DNA from: Thereva unica
Taxonomy: Eukaryota; Arthropoda; Insecta; Diptera; Therevidae
NCBI GenBank assembly: GCA_949987705.1
Contig: OX465281.1
Span: 156,440,393 to 156,504,392 of the forward strand
Reading direction: 5' to 3'
Length of the DNA: 64,000 nt
Positions 31,503-43,882 of the stretch are shown here, in pieces. The position numbers and the translations under genes were made by a program. The notes under the pieces were generated by a model. It was not told the origin of the DNA. It was given only the letters and a program-made list of their open reading frames with translations, and did not search any database. The first letter of the stretch is position 1. Every line of letters starts with the position of its first letter.

Positions 31503-33367
31503 CTAGCAAAAACCCGCGTGCCTTGCAACGCCTACTCGAATTTTCACAGATATCTCTTATTTACACTTATTAATTTCCACTTTAATTTAAAAAATCACAG
31601 ATTGGGAAAAAAAATAAAATTCAAAATTATCTCAATAAATTCACGCTGAATCACCAAATCAATTAAAACAATTTTTTTTCTATAACCAAGGTTAAACTGC
31701 TTCGTCACAAAATCACTTCGTTACGAAACAAAACTCGATCATTCAAAGCCTTCTTCAAGACTAAAGTGTTGAATGAAATACTCTAGCTTCCTTTAAAGTG
31801 TACCGTTACAATAATTGGCAGAACCTTGTTTTAAATATCCTATTCATAGACTTCTTTTTAACCTATCATAAAAAACAGGTACTAGTTTTTTTATTGCCAT
31901 TCCTGGAAGGCCGAATTTTCGACCCAAAACAATACCTGAACATTCACCTGTTTACCTAATTTCTCTTGTAGGATAATATGGCATGCGACTTTTGTATTTA
32001 CATTGTTTGCGGTTTCCTTTTTTAATATTGTAAATTGTCTACTGAAATTGAGGTTTTGGAAGTTCCCTTTGCTATGCATACTTCTTTATTTCTATAAAAT
32101 GGATCCCAATTACGGCTCGCTAGTATATGTATATCAACAAAATAATTTTTTTTTCGAGTGAAAAAGAAGCCAGAATCAGAAAGAATGCGTACCTATTATT
32201 ACAATCAATAAAAATCCTTCATAGCGAGGAAAGTCAAAAAGTGGAAGTCATTTTTAAAAGAGTCGAAGTTTCAGAAGGAGTAGTATTTTCAAGGCCGATA
32301 ATAAATATCGATGGCTGCCTTTCGAAACCTTATTCTACTGTCGGATCAGACTGAAAATCCGAAGGCGATAATCGGGAAAAATATATCCCTGATAGAGTAC
32401 AAACTTTTTATCATTGCAATTGTAGACCTGAAAGAGCCTATTTAAATATCGATTGTTCCGTGAATGTTTCCTATAAAACGATCAGGATATTTTTTGGAAT
32501 ATCTAGATATTTAGATACAGGTCTGTCAAGTATACAATTCGAATGATCACTTGCTTTCCTTCTCCTATAGGTTAGACTAAAAAGTAACCCGGTAGTCGGA
32601 CACGATAGTCGGTACCGATAATCGTATCTGATAGTCGTATTCGCCTAAAATATGGGCGCAAAAGTATTAAATCTTTTTGTGAAATTCCCATTGCAATACA
32701 TACAGCCAACAATTTTAAAAATGGGTTTTGAAATCACAGACAGACACTCCAATTATAATTATATAGATAGATAGATAGATAGATAGAAGATCGATAACCA
32801 TATGAAACAGAACTATATTTTTAAATCACAGACAGACACGCCATTTACATTTATATAGATAGATAGATTTGAATGACGCCGCTCAGGTAATAGTATTCTA
32901 CTTGTCATATCCTTTTGTTTGGTACCCATATCGAGTGGGTTGTAAAGAAAAGGTGAGCCCGGCATAGTTGGTCGCCATTTTGAATTTATAATGACAAAAA
33001 ATAGGTAATTGTGGTGCAAAATTTGAAGTTGAACGGTTATATGGAAGTGGGTCAAAATCAAGTTTTAAGTTTTGTCTACATACATACATCCATACATACA
33101 TACAGATAGAGCTAATATACGGTGTATATAAATAGCCTAAAACATGCTCGCAAAAATACTGAATCTTCCAGTGAAAGTCCCATCCCGATCGGCCCAGCCG
33201 TTTCCGAAATTACCGCGGCCAAACAGACAGACATACAGACATACAGACAGACAAAAATTTTAAAAATAGTGGATTTTGTTTTAATTACATGTAAATAACC
33301 AAAAAAACTTAAAAAAACATAATTATTTTGAAATTACAGACAGACACTCCAATTATATTTATATAGA
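31503..33367 (-). mobile_element. Helitron A (non-autonomous)
   Basis: Minus strand: 5' end TCTATATAAATATAATTGG at 33367, preceded by A; 3' end ...GCACGCGGGTTTTTGCTAG at 31503, followed by T. The A|TC...CTAG|T boundaries without target duplication and a short GC-rich hairpin (GCGTTGCAAGGCACGC) before CTAG are Helitron hallmarks. No Rep/helicase coding. Two further 5'-end-like copies lie inside (near 32735-32770 and 32822-32866). Confidence 0.75.
32764..32787. repeat. (GATA)n microsatellite
   Basis: Six GATA units inside Helitron A at an internal 5'-end-like copy. Confidence 0.85.
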
Positions 33368-33371
33368 TATA

Positions 33372-35678
33372 TCCTTACTAATATTATAAATGCGAAAGTA
33401 ACTCTGTCTGTCTGTCTGTCTGTTACGCTTTCACGCCTAAACCACTAAACCGATTTTGCTGAAATTTGCTACAGACATAGTTTAGACCTTGGAGACGGAC
33501 ATAGGCTACTTTTTATGGAGAAAAAAAGGGTTTAAGGGGGTGAAATGGGGTGCAATAAGTTGTAAGGGGATTTTTTATCTTTACTTTTTTTTCTATTGTA
33601 TAAAAAGTAACTGACTGACAGACAACGCACAACCTAAACCGCTGGAGCTAAAGGGCTGAAATTTTGACAGTGCACCCCTATAATGGCGTGGACATCCACT
33701 AAAAAGCGATTTTTCGAAATTCATCCCCTAAGGGGGTGAAATGGGGTTTATCCAAACCGCTGGAGCTATAGGACTGAAATTTGGACAGTGCATCCCTATA
33801 ATGGCGTGGACATCCGCTAAGAAGCGATTTTTCGAAATTCATCCCCTAAGGCGGTGAAATGGGGTTTACCCAAACCGCTGGAGCTATAGGGCTGAAATTT
33901 TGACAGTGCATCCCTATAATGGCGTGGACATCCACTATAAAGCGATTTTTCGAAATTCATCCCTTAAGGGGGTGAAATGGGGTTTATCCAAACCGCTGGA
34001 GCTATAGGGTTGAAATTTTAACAGTGGATCCCTATAACGACGTGGACATCCACTAAAGAGCGATTTTTCGAAATTCATCCCCAAAGGGTGTGAAATGGGG
34101 TTTTTACAAACCGCTAAAGCTATAGGGCTGAAATTTTGACAGTGCATCCCTATAATGACGTTTACATCCAGTAATCCACTAAAGAGCCACTTTTCAAAAT
34201 TCATCCCTTAAGGGTGTGAAATAGGGTTTTTACAAACCGCTAAAGCTATAGGGCTGAAATTTGGACAGTGCATCCCTATAACGGAGTGGACATCCACTAT
34301 AAAGCGATTTTTCGAAATTCATCCTTTAAGCGGGTGAAATAGGGTTTATCCAAACCGCTGGAGCTATAGGGTTGAAATTTTAACTGGGTGAAATGGGGTT
34401 TTTACAAACCGCTAAAGCTATAGGGCTGAAATTTTGACAGTGCATCCCTATAATTTCGTGAACATCCACTAAGAAGCGATTTTTCAAAATTCATCCCCTA
34501 AGGGTGTGAAATGGGGTTTTTACAAACCGCTAAAGCTATAGGGCTGAAATTTGGACAGTGCATCCCTATAATGACGTTTACATCCACTAAAGAGCGATTT
34601 TTCGAAATTCATCCCCTAAGGGTGTGAAATAGGGTTTTTACAAACCGCTAAAGCTATAGGGCTGAAGTTTGGGCAGTGCATCCCTATAATGGAGTGGACA
34701 TCCACTATAAAGCGATTTTTCGAAATTCATCTCTTAAGCGGGTGAAATAGGGTTTATCCAAACCGCTGGAGCTATAGGGTTGAAATTTTAACAGTGCATC
34801 CCTATAATGACGTGGACATCCACTAAAGAGCGATTTTTTGAAATTCATCCCCTAAGGGTGTGAAATGGGGTTTTTACAAACCGGTAAAGCTATAGGGCTG
34901 AAATTTTGACAGTGCATCCCTATAATGGCGTGGACATCCACTAAGAAGCGATTTTTCGAAATTCATCCCTTAAGGGGGTGAAATGAGGTTTACCCACACC
35001 GCTGGAGCTATAGGGCTGAAATTTTGACAGTGCATCCCTATAATGGCGTGAACATCCACTAAGAAGCGATTTTTCAAAATTCATCCCCTAAGGGGGTGAA
35101 ACGGGGTTTATCCAAACCGCTAAAGTTTTAGGGCTGAAATTTTATCAGTGCATTCCTATAATGACGTGGACATCCACTATAATGCGATTTTTCGAAATTT
35201 ATCCTCTGAGGGGGTGAAATGCGGTTTACCTAAACCGCTGGAGCTATAGGGCTGAAATTTTGACAGTGCATCGCTATAATGGCGTGAACATCCACTAAGA
35301 AGCGATTTTTCAAAATTCATCCCCTAAGGGGGTGAAACGGGGTTTATCCAAACCGCTAAAGTTATTGGGCTGGAATTTTAACAGTGCATCCCTATAATGG
35401 AGTGGACATCCACTATAAGGCATTTTTTCGAAATTTATCCCCTAAGAGGGTGAAATGGGGTTTACCCAAACCGCTGGAGCTATAGGGCTGAAGTTTTGAA
35501 CAGTGCATCCCCTTAATGACGTGGACATCCATTAAGAAACGATTTTTCGAAAGTCATCCCCTGAGGGGGTTAAATGGGGTTAAGTCAAACCGCTGGAGCT
35601 AAACGGCTGAAATTTTGACAGTGCATATTTATAATGGTTTTTTTAAGGAAATAAAATATAATATATTATATATATATA
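33372..35678 (+). mobile_element. Helitron C, interrupted
   Basis: 5' end TCCTTACTAATATTATAAAT preceded by A. About 17 units of a roughly 117 bp repeat follow. No CTAG 3' end is found before 35678, where Helitron B is inserted at A|T; the 3' part is lost or continues unrecognised after 39380. Confidence 0.7.
33640..35640 (+). repeat. About 117 bp tandem repeat array in Helitron C
   Basis: Units contain CCGCTGGAGCTATAGGGCTG, GACAGTGCATCCCTATAATG, GTGGACATCCACTAA and CGAAATTCATCCCCTAAGG with many variants. There are two sub-types, CTGGAGC and CTAAAGC. Confidence 0.88.
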
Positions 35679-36029
35679 CTAGCATAAAACCCGCGTGCCT
35701 TGCAACGCCTTTAAAAACTGTTTATTATGTGCAATGTTTTCCTTAAAAAAAACCAACAAAAAAGTCCGCTGTTATTATCCCTAAAAAGGGTTTATTATAG
35801 TGCATTTTTTTAATAAATATGGTAAACAAATTGCTGCGAATATCACCTCTGCTCAACAAATCTGCAAGTTTTGAAGCAGAGATAGGCATGTATATGTCAT
35901 CAAGAAAAGTGACATTTTAGGGTTTGACGAACGTTCGTTAAGTTTGTTCGCCTATTTACGTGGATGTAAGAAATTATGAAGCAATCACAAATGAATATTA
36001 AATAAAGTGAATTTCGAGTCATTCATTTC

Positions 36030-39000
36030 TACGTGATTATAGGGATGCACTGTCAAAATTTCAGCCCTTCGGCTTCGGAGGTTTGGGTTAACCCCATTTC
36101 ATCCCCTTTGGGGGTGCATTTCGAGTAATCGCCTCTTAGTGGATGTCCACGTCATTATAGGGATGCACTGTCCAAATTTCAACCCTGTAGCTCCAGTAGT
36201 TTGGTAACCCCATTTCACCCCTTTAGGGGATGAATTTCGAAAAATCGCTTCTTAGTAAATGTCCACTTCATTATAAATATGCACTGTCAAAATTTCAGCC
36301 GTTTAGCTCCAGCGGTTTGGCTTAACCCCATTTAACCCCCTCAGGGGATGAATTTCGAAAAATCGTTTCTTAATGGATGTCCACGTCATTAAGGGGATTC
36401 ACTGTTCAAAATTTCAGCCCTATAGCTCCAGCGGTGTGGGTAAACCCCATTTCACCCCCTTAGGGGATAAATTTCGAAAAATCGCCTTATAGTGGATGTC
36501 CACGCCATTATAGGAATGCACTGTTAAAATTTCAGCCCTATAACTTTAGCGGTTTGGATAAGGGGATGAATTTTGAAAAATCGCTTCTTAGTGGATGTTC
36601 ACGCCATTATAGGGATGCACTGTCCAAATTTCAGCCCTATAGCTCAAGCGGTGTGGGTAAACCCCATTCCACCCCCTTAGGGGATGAATTTCGAAAAATC
36701 GCTTCTTAGTGGATATCCACGTCATTAAGGGGATGCACTGTCAAAATTTCAGCCCTATAGCTTTAGCGGTTTGTAAAAACTCCATTTCACACCCTTAGGG
36801 GATGAATTTTGAAAAATCGCTTCTTGGTGGATGTTCACGGCATTATAGGGATGCACTGTCAAAATTTCAGCCCTATAGCTCCAGCGGTGTGGGTAAACCC
36901 TATTTCACCCCCTTAGAGAATGAATTTCGAAAAATCGCTTCTTAGTGGATGTCCACGCCATTATAGGGATGCACTGTCAAAATTTCAGCCCTATAGCTTT
37001 AGCGGTTTGTAAAAACCCCATTTCACACCCTTAGGGGATGAATTTCGAAAAATCGCTCTCTAGTGGATGTCCACGTCATGATAGGGATTCACTGTTAAAA
37101 TTTCAGCCCTATAGCTCCAGCGGTGTGGGTAAACCCCATTTCACCCCCTTAGAGGATGAATTTCGAAAAATCGCTTCTTAGTGGATGTCCACTCCATTAT
37201 AGGGATGCACTGTCCAAACTTCAGCCCTATAGCTTTAGCGATTTGTATAAACCCTATTTCACACCCTTAGCGGATGAATTTCGAAAAATCGCTCTTTAGT
37301 GGATGTAAACGTCATTATAGGGATGCACTGTCCAAATTTCAGCCCTATAGCTTTAGCGGTTTGTAAAAACCCCATTTCACACCCTTAGGGGATGAATTTT
37401 GAAAAATCGCTTCTTGGTGGATGTTCACGCCATTATAGGGATGCACTGTCAAAATTTCAGCCCTATAGCTCCAGCGGTGTGGGTAAACCCCATTTCACCC
37501 CCTTAGAGGATGAATTTCGAAAAATCGCTTCTTAGTGGATGTCCACGCCATTATAGGGATGCACTGTCAAAATTTCAGCCCTATAGCTTTAGCGGTTTGT
37601 AAAAACCCCATTTCACACCCTTAGGGGATGAATTTCGAAAAATCGCTCTCTAGTGGATGTCCACGTCATTATAGGGATTCACTGTTAAAATTTCAACCCT
37701 ATAGCTCCAGCGGTTTGGATAAACCCTATTTCACCCGCTTAAGGGATGGATTTCGAAAAATCGCTTTATAGTGGATATCCACGTCATTAAAGGGATGCAC
37801 TGTCAAAATTTCAGCCCTATAGCTTTAGCGGTTTGTAAAAACCCCATTTCACACCCTTAGGGGATGAATTTTGAAAAATCGCTCTTTAGTGGATGTCCAC
37901 GTCATTATAGGGATCCACTGTTAAAATTTCAACCCTATAGCTCCAGCGGTTTGGATAAACCCTATTTCACCCGCTTAAGGGATGAATTTCGAAAAATCGC
38001 TTTATAGTGTATGTCCACTCCGTTATAGGGATGCACTGTCCGAATTTCAGCCCAATAGCTTTAGCGGTTTGTAAAAACCCTATTTCACACACTTAGGAGA
38101 TGAATTTTGAAAAATCGCTCTTTAGTGGATTACTGGATGTAAACGTCATTATAGGGATGCACTGTCAAAATTTCAGCCCTATAGCTTTAGCGGTTTGTAA
38201 AAACCCCTTTTCACACCCTTAGGGGATGAATTTCGAAAAATCGCTTTATAGTGGATGTCCACGCCATTATAGGGATGCACTGTCAAAATTTCAGCCCCAT
38301 AGCTTTAGCGGTTTGTAAAAACCCCATTTCACACCCTTAGGGGATGAATTTCGAAAAATCGCTCTTTAGTGGATGTCCACGTCATTATAGGGATCCACTG
38401 TTAAAATTTCAACCCTATAGCTCCAGCGGTTACAATAAACCCCATTTCACCCCCTTAAGGGATGAATTTCGAAAAATCGCTTTATAGTGGATGTCCACGC
38501 CATTATAGGGATGCACTGTCAAAATTTCAGCCCTATAGCTCCAGCGGTTGGGGTAAACCCCATTTCACCCCCTTAGGGGATGAATTTCGAAAAATCGCTT
38601 CTTAGCGGGTGTCCACGCCATTATAGGGATGCACTGCCAAAATTTCAGCCCTATAGCTCCAACGGTTTGGATAAACCCCATTTCACCCCCTTAGGGGATG
38701 AATTTCGAAAAATCGCTTTATAGTGGATGTCCAACTCCGCCGTCGCCTGGTCCCAAGTCCAGGGTGTGAAAGGAGGAGGGTTGTCGACCTGCCGAATTGA
38801 TCGTAAAAACTAGGCAAGAAACCGCATTTTTCAAAGCGGCACCGACAGCAGCGTATCCGTTGCGGGGCCGTCCCGCTCGGACCGCCAGCTAACGGATCAA
38901 AGAAGAAGAAGAAGAAGTGGATGTCCACTCCATTATAGGGATGCACTGTCCAAATTTCAGCCCTATAGCTCCAGCGATTTGGATAAACCCCATTTCACCC

Positions 39001-39110
39001 CCTTAGGGGATGAATTTCGAAAAATCGCTTTTTAGTGGATGTCCACGCCATTATAGGGATGCACTGTCAAAATTTCAGCCCTTTAGCTCCAGCGGTTTAG
39101 GTTGTGCGTT
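36030..39110 (-). repeat. About 117 bp tandem repeat array in Helitron B
   Basis: Reverse complement of the Helitron C unit. Interrupted by a SINE-like insertion at 38734-38916. Confidence 0.88.
38734..38916 (+). mobile_element. SINE-like insertion with (AAG)n tail and 11 bp target duplication
   Basis: GTGGATGTCCA occurs at 38723-38733 and, exactly, at 38917-38927. The 183 bp between is GC-rich, unlike its surroundings, starts ACTCCGCCGTCGCCTGG and ends in AAAGAAGAAGAAGAA. A perfect direct repeat of host array sequence plus a simple-repeat tail indicates target-primed insertion. A box B-like GGTTGTCGACC is present but no clear box A; its origin (tRNA-derived SINE or 5'-truncated LINE) is unresolved. 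Confidence 0.75.
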
Positions 39111-39312
39111 GTCTGTCAGTCAGTTTCTTTTTATACAATAGAAGAAAAAAAGTAAAGATAAAAAATTCCCTTACAACTTATTGAACCCCATTTCACTCCC
39201 TTAAGCCCTTTTTTTCTCCATAAAAAGTAGCCTATGTCCGTTTCCAAGGTCTATACTATGTCTGTAGCAAATTTCATCAAAATCGGTTTAGTGGTTTAGG
39301 CGTGAAAGCGTA

Positions 39313-39349
<37 letters not shown>

Positions 39350-39380
39350 ATTACTTTCGCATTTATAATATTAGTAAGGA

Positions 39381-39723
39381 TATATTGGAATGGTGCTCTA
39401 TACCGAAAAAAAATCCTCTAAAAATTTTAGCTGAATTGGTTAAGTCTTACCCGTGCCGAAAACGGGGTAAAATTTGGTAGTTTATATGGAAATTTTTTTA
39501 TGCAGTCCCTAAACTAAATAAGCGGACCCGTATTTTTTCTTTTTTAATTTTGGTCAGTATTTTAAAAAATAAGGGGGGGTTAAGTTTACGTCATTCGCCG
39601 ATTATGCCCTTTTCCAAATCGTTATTGCTCCGGTTCTATTCATCGTATCGAGTTAAATGAGATATCATTTTAAAGGTAATGAAGAGGTCTTTATTTATAT
39701 ATTTTTAGTTGTGAAAAATTTTC
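39381..39723. other. Unassigned sequence between Helitron B and the fold-back element
   Basis: No ORF or repeat recognised; possibly the remainder of Helitron C. Confidence 0.35.
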
Positions 39724-40969
39724 AACTTAGTATTTGTTATTAACAATTAAAAATTTTAAAAACCGTCTACTATGCGTACGCGTTTTTTTTTAATTTAAAA
39801 AAATACTATCGTATTCCCCGGAAAATTTCCTATAAAAAACATATTTTTCCAGGGTGGTAGGTCAACTTAGTATTTGTTATTAACAAATAATATTGTATTT
39901 ATTATTAACAAATAATATAGTATTTCTTATTAGCAAATACTATCATATTCCCATAGAGAGGCCCTTATTTGTACTAGCGATTTTTTTTGTAACATTTTTG
40001 GTGGTGCTAACCCCTAGAATGGTGGTGAGAAAAAAATGGTATAGAAATTTAGAAACCTATAGAAATTTCAGCTGAAATGATACAGTTTTTCTCGAATCGC
40101 TAAACATGCACTATCTTGTAACTTTAATTTTACTTCACGCAAATTAAAAAAAAACTTTTAACACTTCTCTCTTTGACGGTAACTTATTGCCAATAATTTG
40201 AGGCGAATAATTCCCAATTAAATAAACCACCGAGTCTTTTCGCAAAATTCTTTCCGAAGATGAAGCCATGACAAATAATAGATAGGCAAATAGAAAATAC
40301 TACAACACTACGCAAAAATAATACAACTTATATTAAAAGTCACTTCCTATATGTCATAAGATACTTCCACTAACAAAATACAACTCTTTTAATAGCTTGT
40401 TCAGCTTACTAGGAACGTCCGACTAAATATGTTACCTTATTCGTCTTACTGAAAACAGATACTGACTTGATGAACCTCCCCCACCACACGGCACAAGGAT
40501 CTTTCTACCTGTACTTTTTGTGGTCGTAAAGAAGCCATAAAAAGTACGGAGAAAAATATGCTTGTGCCGTGTAGGCGGGTCATCAAGTCAGTAACTATTT
40601 TCAGTAAGACGAATAAGGTTACATATTTAGTCGGACGTTCCTAGTAAGCTGAACAAGCAAGTAAAAGAGTTATGTTTTGTTATTACCTGCTATGGCTTCA
40701 TCTTCGTTCACGAAAAGAAGATTATTTAATTGGGAATTACTGTCGCGGAGTGAATTTATCAGTCGCAATTGATGTATTTCATATAGAATATATTTAGTTA
40801 CCTACCACTATGGAAAAATTTGTTTTTTATAGTAAACTAGCTGGGACCCGGTGCGCCTACGCTGCACCCATAAGCCAATAGTAAACAATAAAAACCATCC
40901 ATTGACTTAATATTTTTCGAGATATGAATTTTACACAGATGAAATGCCTCCAAGAACATGGGTCTTGCG

Positions 40970-43284
40970 TCGGCCGCCATGAATCGGTATATTGAGTCTA
41001 CTATATTGCTTATTGTATTCTACTTATCATACCCTTTCATTTGATACCCATGTTGAGGGGATTGTGAAGAAACTGGTAATCCGGCCTCTCTAGACGGCCG
41101 CCATGGATCTAAAGATATATTTTGTATACTACATTGCTTATTGTATTCTCCTTAACATACCCTTTCATTTGATACCCATGTTGAGGTGGTTGTGAAGAAA
41201 GTGGTAATCCGGCCTCTTGAGACGGCCGCCATGGATCTAAAGATATATTTTGTATACTACATTGCTTATTGTATTCTACTTATCATACCCTTTCATTTGA
41301 TACCCATGTCGAGGTGGTTGTGAAGAAAGTGGTACACCGCCTTCTTGAGACGGCCGCCATGGATCTAAAGATATATTTTGTATACTACATTGCTTATTGT
41401 ATTCTCCTTAACATACCCTTTCATTTGATACCCATGTCGAGGTGGTTGTGAAGAAAGTGGTACCCCGGCCTCTTGAGACGGCCGCCATGGATCTAAAGAT
41501 ATATTTTGTATACTACATTGCTTATTGTATTCTACTTATCATACCCTTTCATTTGATACCCATGTCGAGGTGGTTGTGAAGAAAGTGGTAATTCGGCCTC
41601 TTGAGACGGCCGCCATGGATCTAAAGATATATTTTGTATACTACATTGCTTATTGTATTCTACTTATCATACCCTTTCATTTGATACCCATGTCGAGGTG
41701 GTTGTGAAGAAACTGGTACCCCGCCCTCTTGAGACGGCCGCCATGGATCTAAAGATATATTTTGTATACTACATTGCTTATTGTATTCTCCTTAACATAC
41801 CCTTTCATTTGATACCCATGTTGAGGTGGTTGTGAAGAAAGTGGTAATCCGGCCTCTTGAGACGGCCGCCATGGATCTAAAGATATATTTTGTATACTAC
41901 ATTGCTTATTGTATTCTACTTATCATACCCTTTCATTTGACACCCATGTCGAGGTGGTTGTGAAGAAAGTGGTACCCCGCCCTCTTGAGACGGCCGCCAT
42001 GGATCTAAAGATATATTTTGTATACTACATTGCTTATTGTATTCTCCTTAACATACCCTTTCATTTGATACCCATGTTGAGGTGGTTGTGAAGAAAGTGG
42101 TAATCCGGCCTTTTGAGACGGTCGCCATGGATCTAAAGATATATTTTGTATACTACATTGCTTATTGTATTCTACTTATCATACCCTTTCATTTGATACC
42201 CATGTCGAGGTGGTTGTGAAGAAAGTGGTACCCCGCCCTCTTCAGACGGCCGCCATGGATCTAAAGATATATTTTGTATACTACATTGCTTATTGTATTC
42301 TCTTTAACATACCCTTTCATTTGATACCCATGTCGAGGTGGTTGTGAAGAAAGTGGTACCCCGCCCTCTTGAGACGGCCGCCATGGATCTAAAGATATAT
42401 TTTGTATACTACATTGCTTATTGTATTCTACTTATCATACCCTTTCATTTGATACCCATGTCGAGGTGGTTGTGAAGAAAGTGGTACCCCGCCCTCTTGA
42501 GACGGCCGCCATGGATCTAAAGATATATTTTGTATACTACATTGCTTATTGTATTCTCCTTAACATACCCTTTCATTTGATACCCATGTTGAGGTGGTTG
42601 TGAAGAAAGTGGTAATCCGGCCTCTTGAGACGGCCGCCATGAATCTAAAGATATATTTTGTATACTACATTGCTTATTGTATTCTACTTATCATACCCTT
42701 TCATTTGATACCCATGTCGAGGTGGTTGTGAAGAAAGTGGTACCCCGCCCTCTTGAGACGGCCGCCATGGATCTAAAGATATATTTTGTATACTACATTG
42801 CTTATTGTATTCTACTTATCATACCCTTTCATTTGATACCCATGTCGAGGTGGTTGTGAAGAAAGTCGTAATTCGGCCTCTTGAGACGGCCGCCATGGAT
42901 CTAAAGATATATTTTGTATACTACATTGCTTATTGTATTGTACTTATCATACCCTTTCATTTGATACCCATGTCGAGGTGGTTGTGAAGAAAGTGGTACC
43001 CCGCCCTCTTGAGACGGCCGCCATGGATCTAAAGATATATTTTGTATACTACATTGCTTATTGTATTCTCCTTAACATACCCTTTCATTTGATACCCATG
43101 TTGAGGTGGTTGTGAAGAAAGTGGTAATCCGGCCTCTTGAGACGGCCGCCATGGATCTAAAGATATATTTTGTATACTACATTGCTTATTGTATTCTACT
43201 TTATCATACCCTTTCATTTGATACCCATGTCGAGGTGGTTGTGAAGAAAGTGGTACACCGCCCTCTTGAGACGGCCGCCATGGA
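40970..43284 (+). repeat. 128 bp tandem array (18 units) in Helitron D
   Basis: Each unit contains GACGGCCGCCATGGATCTAA, TTGTATACTACATTGCTTAT and ACCCTTTCATTTGATACCCA. Two main variants (GTCGAGG...GTACCCCGCCC and GTTGAGG...GTAATCCGGCC) tend to alternate, suggesting a 256 bp higher-order period. Short ORFs inside the units are not coding: the 128 bp period shifts frame. Confidence 0.9.
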
Positions 43285-43285
43285 T

Positions 43286-43432
43286 CATTTTAGTTTCAAT
43301 AGCGTCATGGCCTACCTATTGTTTGACAGCTGCGTAAATTTGAAATTTTCATTAATGTAATGATTCAATTTAATGACAATTTTACATTTGTCAAACAATA
43401 GGTAGGCCATGAAGCTATTGAAACTAAAATGA
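43286..43432. repeat. 145 bp palindrome inside Helitron D
   Basis: TTTTAGTTTCAATAGCGTCATGG...ATTGTTTGAC is repeated inverted about 60 bp away. Also present in Helitron E (about 60118-60262), so it predates their separation. Confidence 0.8.
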
Positions 43433-43738
43433 AGTCAAAATTCCTAAAATTACCATTTTTGTTTGGATTTTGCAGCTGTTTTTTTGGTTAAAGGTATAAA
43501 AAATAGCCTACGACCTATTCTCAGACCTACCAAATATACACAAAAAATTTCATGCAAATTGGTCAACCCGTTTCGGAGGAGTACGGTAACAAACACTGTG
43601 ACACGAGATTTTTATAGATATAGATTTTCCGGGGAATACGACAGTATTTTTTTAAATTTAAAAAAAAAACGCGAACGCATAGTAGACGGTTTTTAAAATT
43701 TTTAATTGTTAATAACAAATACTAAGTTTATATATAGG

Positions 43739-43882
43739 ATTTTTACATATCGGTTTAGACCCAAATGGATTAAAGAAAGTAGTACGGACTTCGGCTACAC
43801 TTCAAATAAACGAAGATTTCAGCACCCTACCATATGGGTTTTAAAGACAGAAAAGATGTGTTTGTGAGACCACAACAGAGAT
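43739..43882 (+). other. Coding-like remnant left of the TIR element
   Basis: A plus-strand frame reads GLDPNGLKKVVRTSATLQ...TLPYGF and, after one shift, KDRKDVFVRPQQR. It is interrupted by the TIR element at 43883 and may continue after 44819. The family was not recognised. Confidence 0.35.

Larger units (their letters stand above)
35679..39380 (-). mobile_element. Helitron B with inverted copy of the 117 bp array
   Basis: Minus strand: 5' end TCCTTACTAATATTATAAAT at 39380 (preceded by A), 3' end ...CACGCGGGTTTTATGCTAG at 35679 (followed by T), same family ends as C (5') and A (3'). It carries about 25 repeat units (36030-39110) in opposite orientation to Helitron C, and (CTGT)n near its 5' end. 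No coding capacity. Confidence 0.78.
40837..43624 (-). mobile_element. Helitron D with 128 bp minisatellite
   Basis: Minus strand: 5' TCTATATCTATAAAAATC at 43624, preceded by A; 3' ...GCACCGGGTCCCAGCTAG at 40837, followed by T. Excision rejoins the fold-back arm (GGAAAA|TTT) without any duplication, as expected of Helitrons. It contains an 18-unit array and a 145 bp palindrome. Nearly identical to Helitron E (59922-62838). Confidence 0.85.
39724..43738. mobile_element. Fold-back (long inverted repeat) element, split by Helitron D
   Basis: AACTTAGTATTTGTTATTAA at 39724 is matched in reverse complement at 43738. The arms align through AAACCGTCTACTATGCG and CGTATTCCCCGGAAAA. After removal of Helitron D (40837-43624) they continue inward, with ATTCCCAATTAAATAA (about 40216) and CTTACTAGGAACGTCCGACT (about 40408) opposite their complements near 40625-40735. 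No target duplication and no coding capacity were seen. Confidence 0.7.

Noticed and set aside
31803..31810. TGTAACGG (minus strand) as the 5' start of the third LTR
   Set aside because: It lies inside Helitron A (31503-33367), so it cannot be the LTR boundary.
38683..38946. 87 aa minus-strand ORF with polyphenylalanine
   Set aside because: The F run is the complement of the (AAG)n tail of the SINE-like insertion; no coding support.
33640..39110. Possible CRISPR-like array
   Set aside because: Repeats are contiguous without unique spacers and the context is eukaryotic Helitrons.
40970..43284. Series of 60 aa ORFs repeated along the array (also 60262-62690)
   Set aside because: The unit is 128 bp, not a multiple of three, so frames shift each unit; the ORFs are a by-product of the repeat.
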